Assembly: GCA_963726335.1 (NCBI GenBank)
Contig: CAVSCD010000010.1
Coordinates: 124,001-188,000 of the forward strand
Source of the DNA: CAVSCD01 sp963726335
GTDB lineage: Bacteria > Acidobacteriota > Aminicenantia > Aminicenantales > UBA8522
Reading direction: 5' to 3'
DNA: 64,000 bases
Positions 62,221-64,000 of this stretch are shown one piece after another (positions within the stretch are counted from its first letter, which is position 1; every line of letters starts with the position of its first letter). Both the position numbers and the translations under genes were made by a program. The notes under the pieces were generated by a model, which made no database searches, was not told where the DNA came from, and was given only the letters and a program-made list of their open reading frames with translations.

Positions 62221-64000
62221 TTATCGGGTCGCGGGCCCCAGGGGCGAGCCGGGCAAGCTCAGCCGCATCGTCCCGTCCGCGCCCGGCGCGAAGCGCACCG
62301 GCTTTGGCGGCCGCACCCCCCCGTCCCAGGTGAAGAAATCCCGCTCGCCCGAAGGGTACAAACGCATCCGCACCCTGAGCCCGCGCATGGACCGGCCGAG
62401 GAGCCGGCCCTCGACGTCGAGGTCCCAGACGTAGGTCAGGTCGACGGGCCCCTTCTCGAAGAAGAGCCGGACGACGGTTTCGTCCCTTTCCTCGGTTCTG
62501 GCGGTGCCGAGGATTTCGTAGCGCAGGAACCGGCCTTGGTCCTTCTCGAGGGCCGCAAAGGACTCCGCCCAACTGGCCTTGAGCCGGTCGATCGGGACCT
62601 TACCTCCGTAGGCTTTGAACAGCGGCGCGAAGCCGCCCTTGAGGTTCCCCGCGATGATCCGGTCGGTGAGCCGGGTGAGCTTGTCCAGGCGCCCCGGCTC
62701 GGCCTCGCGGACGGAATTGAGGGCATCGAACGCCCGGCCGCCTTCGGCCTCGATGAACAGAGCCCCGCCCTCTTGCGTTACGCGGAAGCCGTTTGCTTCC
62801 TGGCCCTTCGCCCCCATCGCTCCGACGGCCCGCGCGCCGGCCTTCTCCCCCTCCAGCCCGTACGTCCCGACAAACGCGGCCAAGGCCGCCTCCGCCACGT
62901 CCGCGACTCTCGGGGATCGCCGGGTACGCCGCGCCCGTATGAAAGCGCATCCCGAGCTGCCGGAGGAGCGCGTTCGCCGAGCGGTTCTCGGAGATCACGT
63001 TGGTCATCAGGAAGACGACGAGCTCCGATTCGGGCATGATGGCGAGATCGGCGAAATAGATCCCGTTCCCGCCGTTATGCGTTACGACCTTCGCTCCGTC
63101 AGGGGCCGTGGCGATCGACCAGCCGTAGCCGTAGAACGTGCCGCCGCCCTCGCTCGTGTGCGGCGCCCAGAGCGTCTTCATGGATTCCGGCGTGAGGGCG
63201 CGCCCTGCGAGCAGGGCCCGGGCCCAGCGGAACATGTCGTAAGCGGTGGCGTGGAGGCCGCCGTTCGCGCGGAGGGCCCAGTGCGGACCGTCGGCGGCCA
63301 TCGGGCGCCCGAGGATCGTGCCCCAGAGCTGACCTTCGAGGTAGCCTTGCGCGACGCGGCCCTCGCCCAAATCGCCCCACTGCGGGAGCTTGTAGCCCGT
63401 CTCGTACATGCCGTTCGGGAGGAACAGGCGCTCGCGCACAAACGCCTCGTAGCTTTCGCCCGAGAGCTTCTCGATGATCGCCCCCAGCAGGCTGAAGTTC
63501 GCGTTCTCGTACGAGTAGCCGGCCCCCGGGGCGAACCGAAGGGGCGTGGCGAAGACCTGGCGCAAGTACTCGGCGAGCGGGACGGGCTCGTAATCGCCGA
63601 TATCGGGGTCGGTGAGGCCCGACGAGTGCGACAGGAGGTTGTGAAGCGTGATCGCGGCCTTGTCGGCGGGGACGTCGGGAAAGTAGCGGCTGATCGGGTT
63701 CGTCACGCGCAGCTTCGCCGCCTTCCTCGAGCTTGAGGATCGCCGCGGCCGTGAACTGCTTGGTGATCGAGCCGATGTCGGAGACGGTCCCCGGCGTCCA
63801 CCGCGACCCGCGTTCGCGGTCGGCCAGGCCGAAGCCGTCGACGAAGAGAGGCGTTTCGCCGCGCGCCACGAGCACCACGCCGGCAAACCCGAGCTTCTCC
63901 AGGCGCTTAAGGTAGGTTCGCGTCTCGGCCGCCGCCGCGGCGTCTCTTTGGGCAGTCGGTTCGGCCTGGGAGGAAAGCGGGGCGGCCGCGGCCTGAACCG
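62221..64000 (-). CDS. Serine hydrolase (beta-lactamase/DD-peptidase family), 5' end cut, two frame breaks
   Basis: The 5' end lies beyond the window. A penicillin-binding-like domain has the SxxK motif SITKQFT, the YxN motif YSYENANFSLLG and a late THNGGNGIYFADL in place of KTG, the class C/ClbP-type beta-lactamase layout. A C-terminal domain (AFVGTYGLEGEKAGARAVGA onward) follows. Frame changes occur near 63718 (LEEGG to KLRVTNPISRYF) and near 62908 (IPES to VADVAEAALAAF); both joints restore a sensible protein. Probably a secreted peptidase or esterase. Confidence 0.82.

Noticed and set aside
1..64000. CRISPR array, rRNA or prophage region
   Set aside because: No regularly spaced repeats, no rRNA-like stretch and no phage structural genes were seen.

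Overview
The window (about 60% GC or more) looks like an accessory, polysaccharide-degrading part of a Gram-negative bacterial genome. Secreted and lipoprotein glycoside hydrolases, Tat-exported oxidoreductases, DUF6599/DUF362/DUF4434-type proteins and outer-membrane proteins together resemble Acidobacteriota, in particular Aminicenantia-like lineages. That placement is an inference from gene content; no marker gene is present. No rRNA, tRNA or CRISPR was found.

Layout. 1-8.8 kb: partial acyl-CoA ligase, a GT39-like membrane protein, an OmpA-family protein, and a pyk-glgP operon joined by an ATGA overlap. 8.8-18.9 kb: a WG-repeat lipoprotein, a DEDD exonuclease, a GH51 arabinofuranosidase, a TPR/metallophosphoesterase pair, a MazG-like protein, an SMP-30 protein and a methyltransferase. 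19-25 kb: GH20, a kelch/CBM9-like lipoprotein and an outer-membrane barrel. 25-31 kb: a 1077-residue PHP-Cache-PAS-CBS-DUF294 fusion divergent from a DUF485/SSS symporter pair. 31-38 kb: DUF6599, DUF362, Gfo/Idh/MocA, GH95-like and a GHL10-like protein. 38.9-48.9 kb: a run of minus-strand genes (GH97, heparinase II/III, membrane protein, GH105, YgjP-like peptidase, esterase, LamG/propeller) that reads as a polysaccharide-utilisation cluster without SusC/D. 49-54 kb: DUF3810, DUF5694, a truncated EFR1-like gene, a DUF2075 nuclease-helicase and a flavodoxin. 54.6-64 kb: DUF4434, a PEPCK-like kinase, a GH172/DUF2961 lipoprotein, two secreted beta-propellers and a partial serine hydrolase.

Promoters are unusually easy to read. 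Most transcription units start with TTGACA-N17/18-TATNNT, and several place the predicted start site on or next to the start codon (leaderless). A subset shares a near-identical 18-nt spacer, CCCGTCnnCGGCCGGGAA. Two copies of a 201-bp multi-hairpin element and one 175-bp element with 20-bp terminal inverted repeats are the clearest non-coding structures.

At least twelve single-step frame breaks interrupt otherwise intact genes, including glgP. This pattern fits indel errors in the assembly better than wholesale gene decay. Affected genes are given as one locus with the break position.
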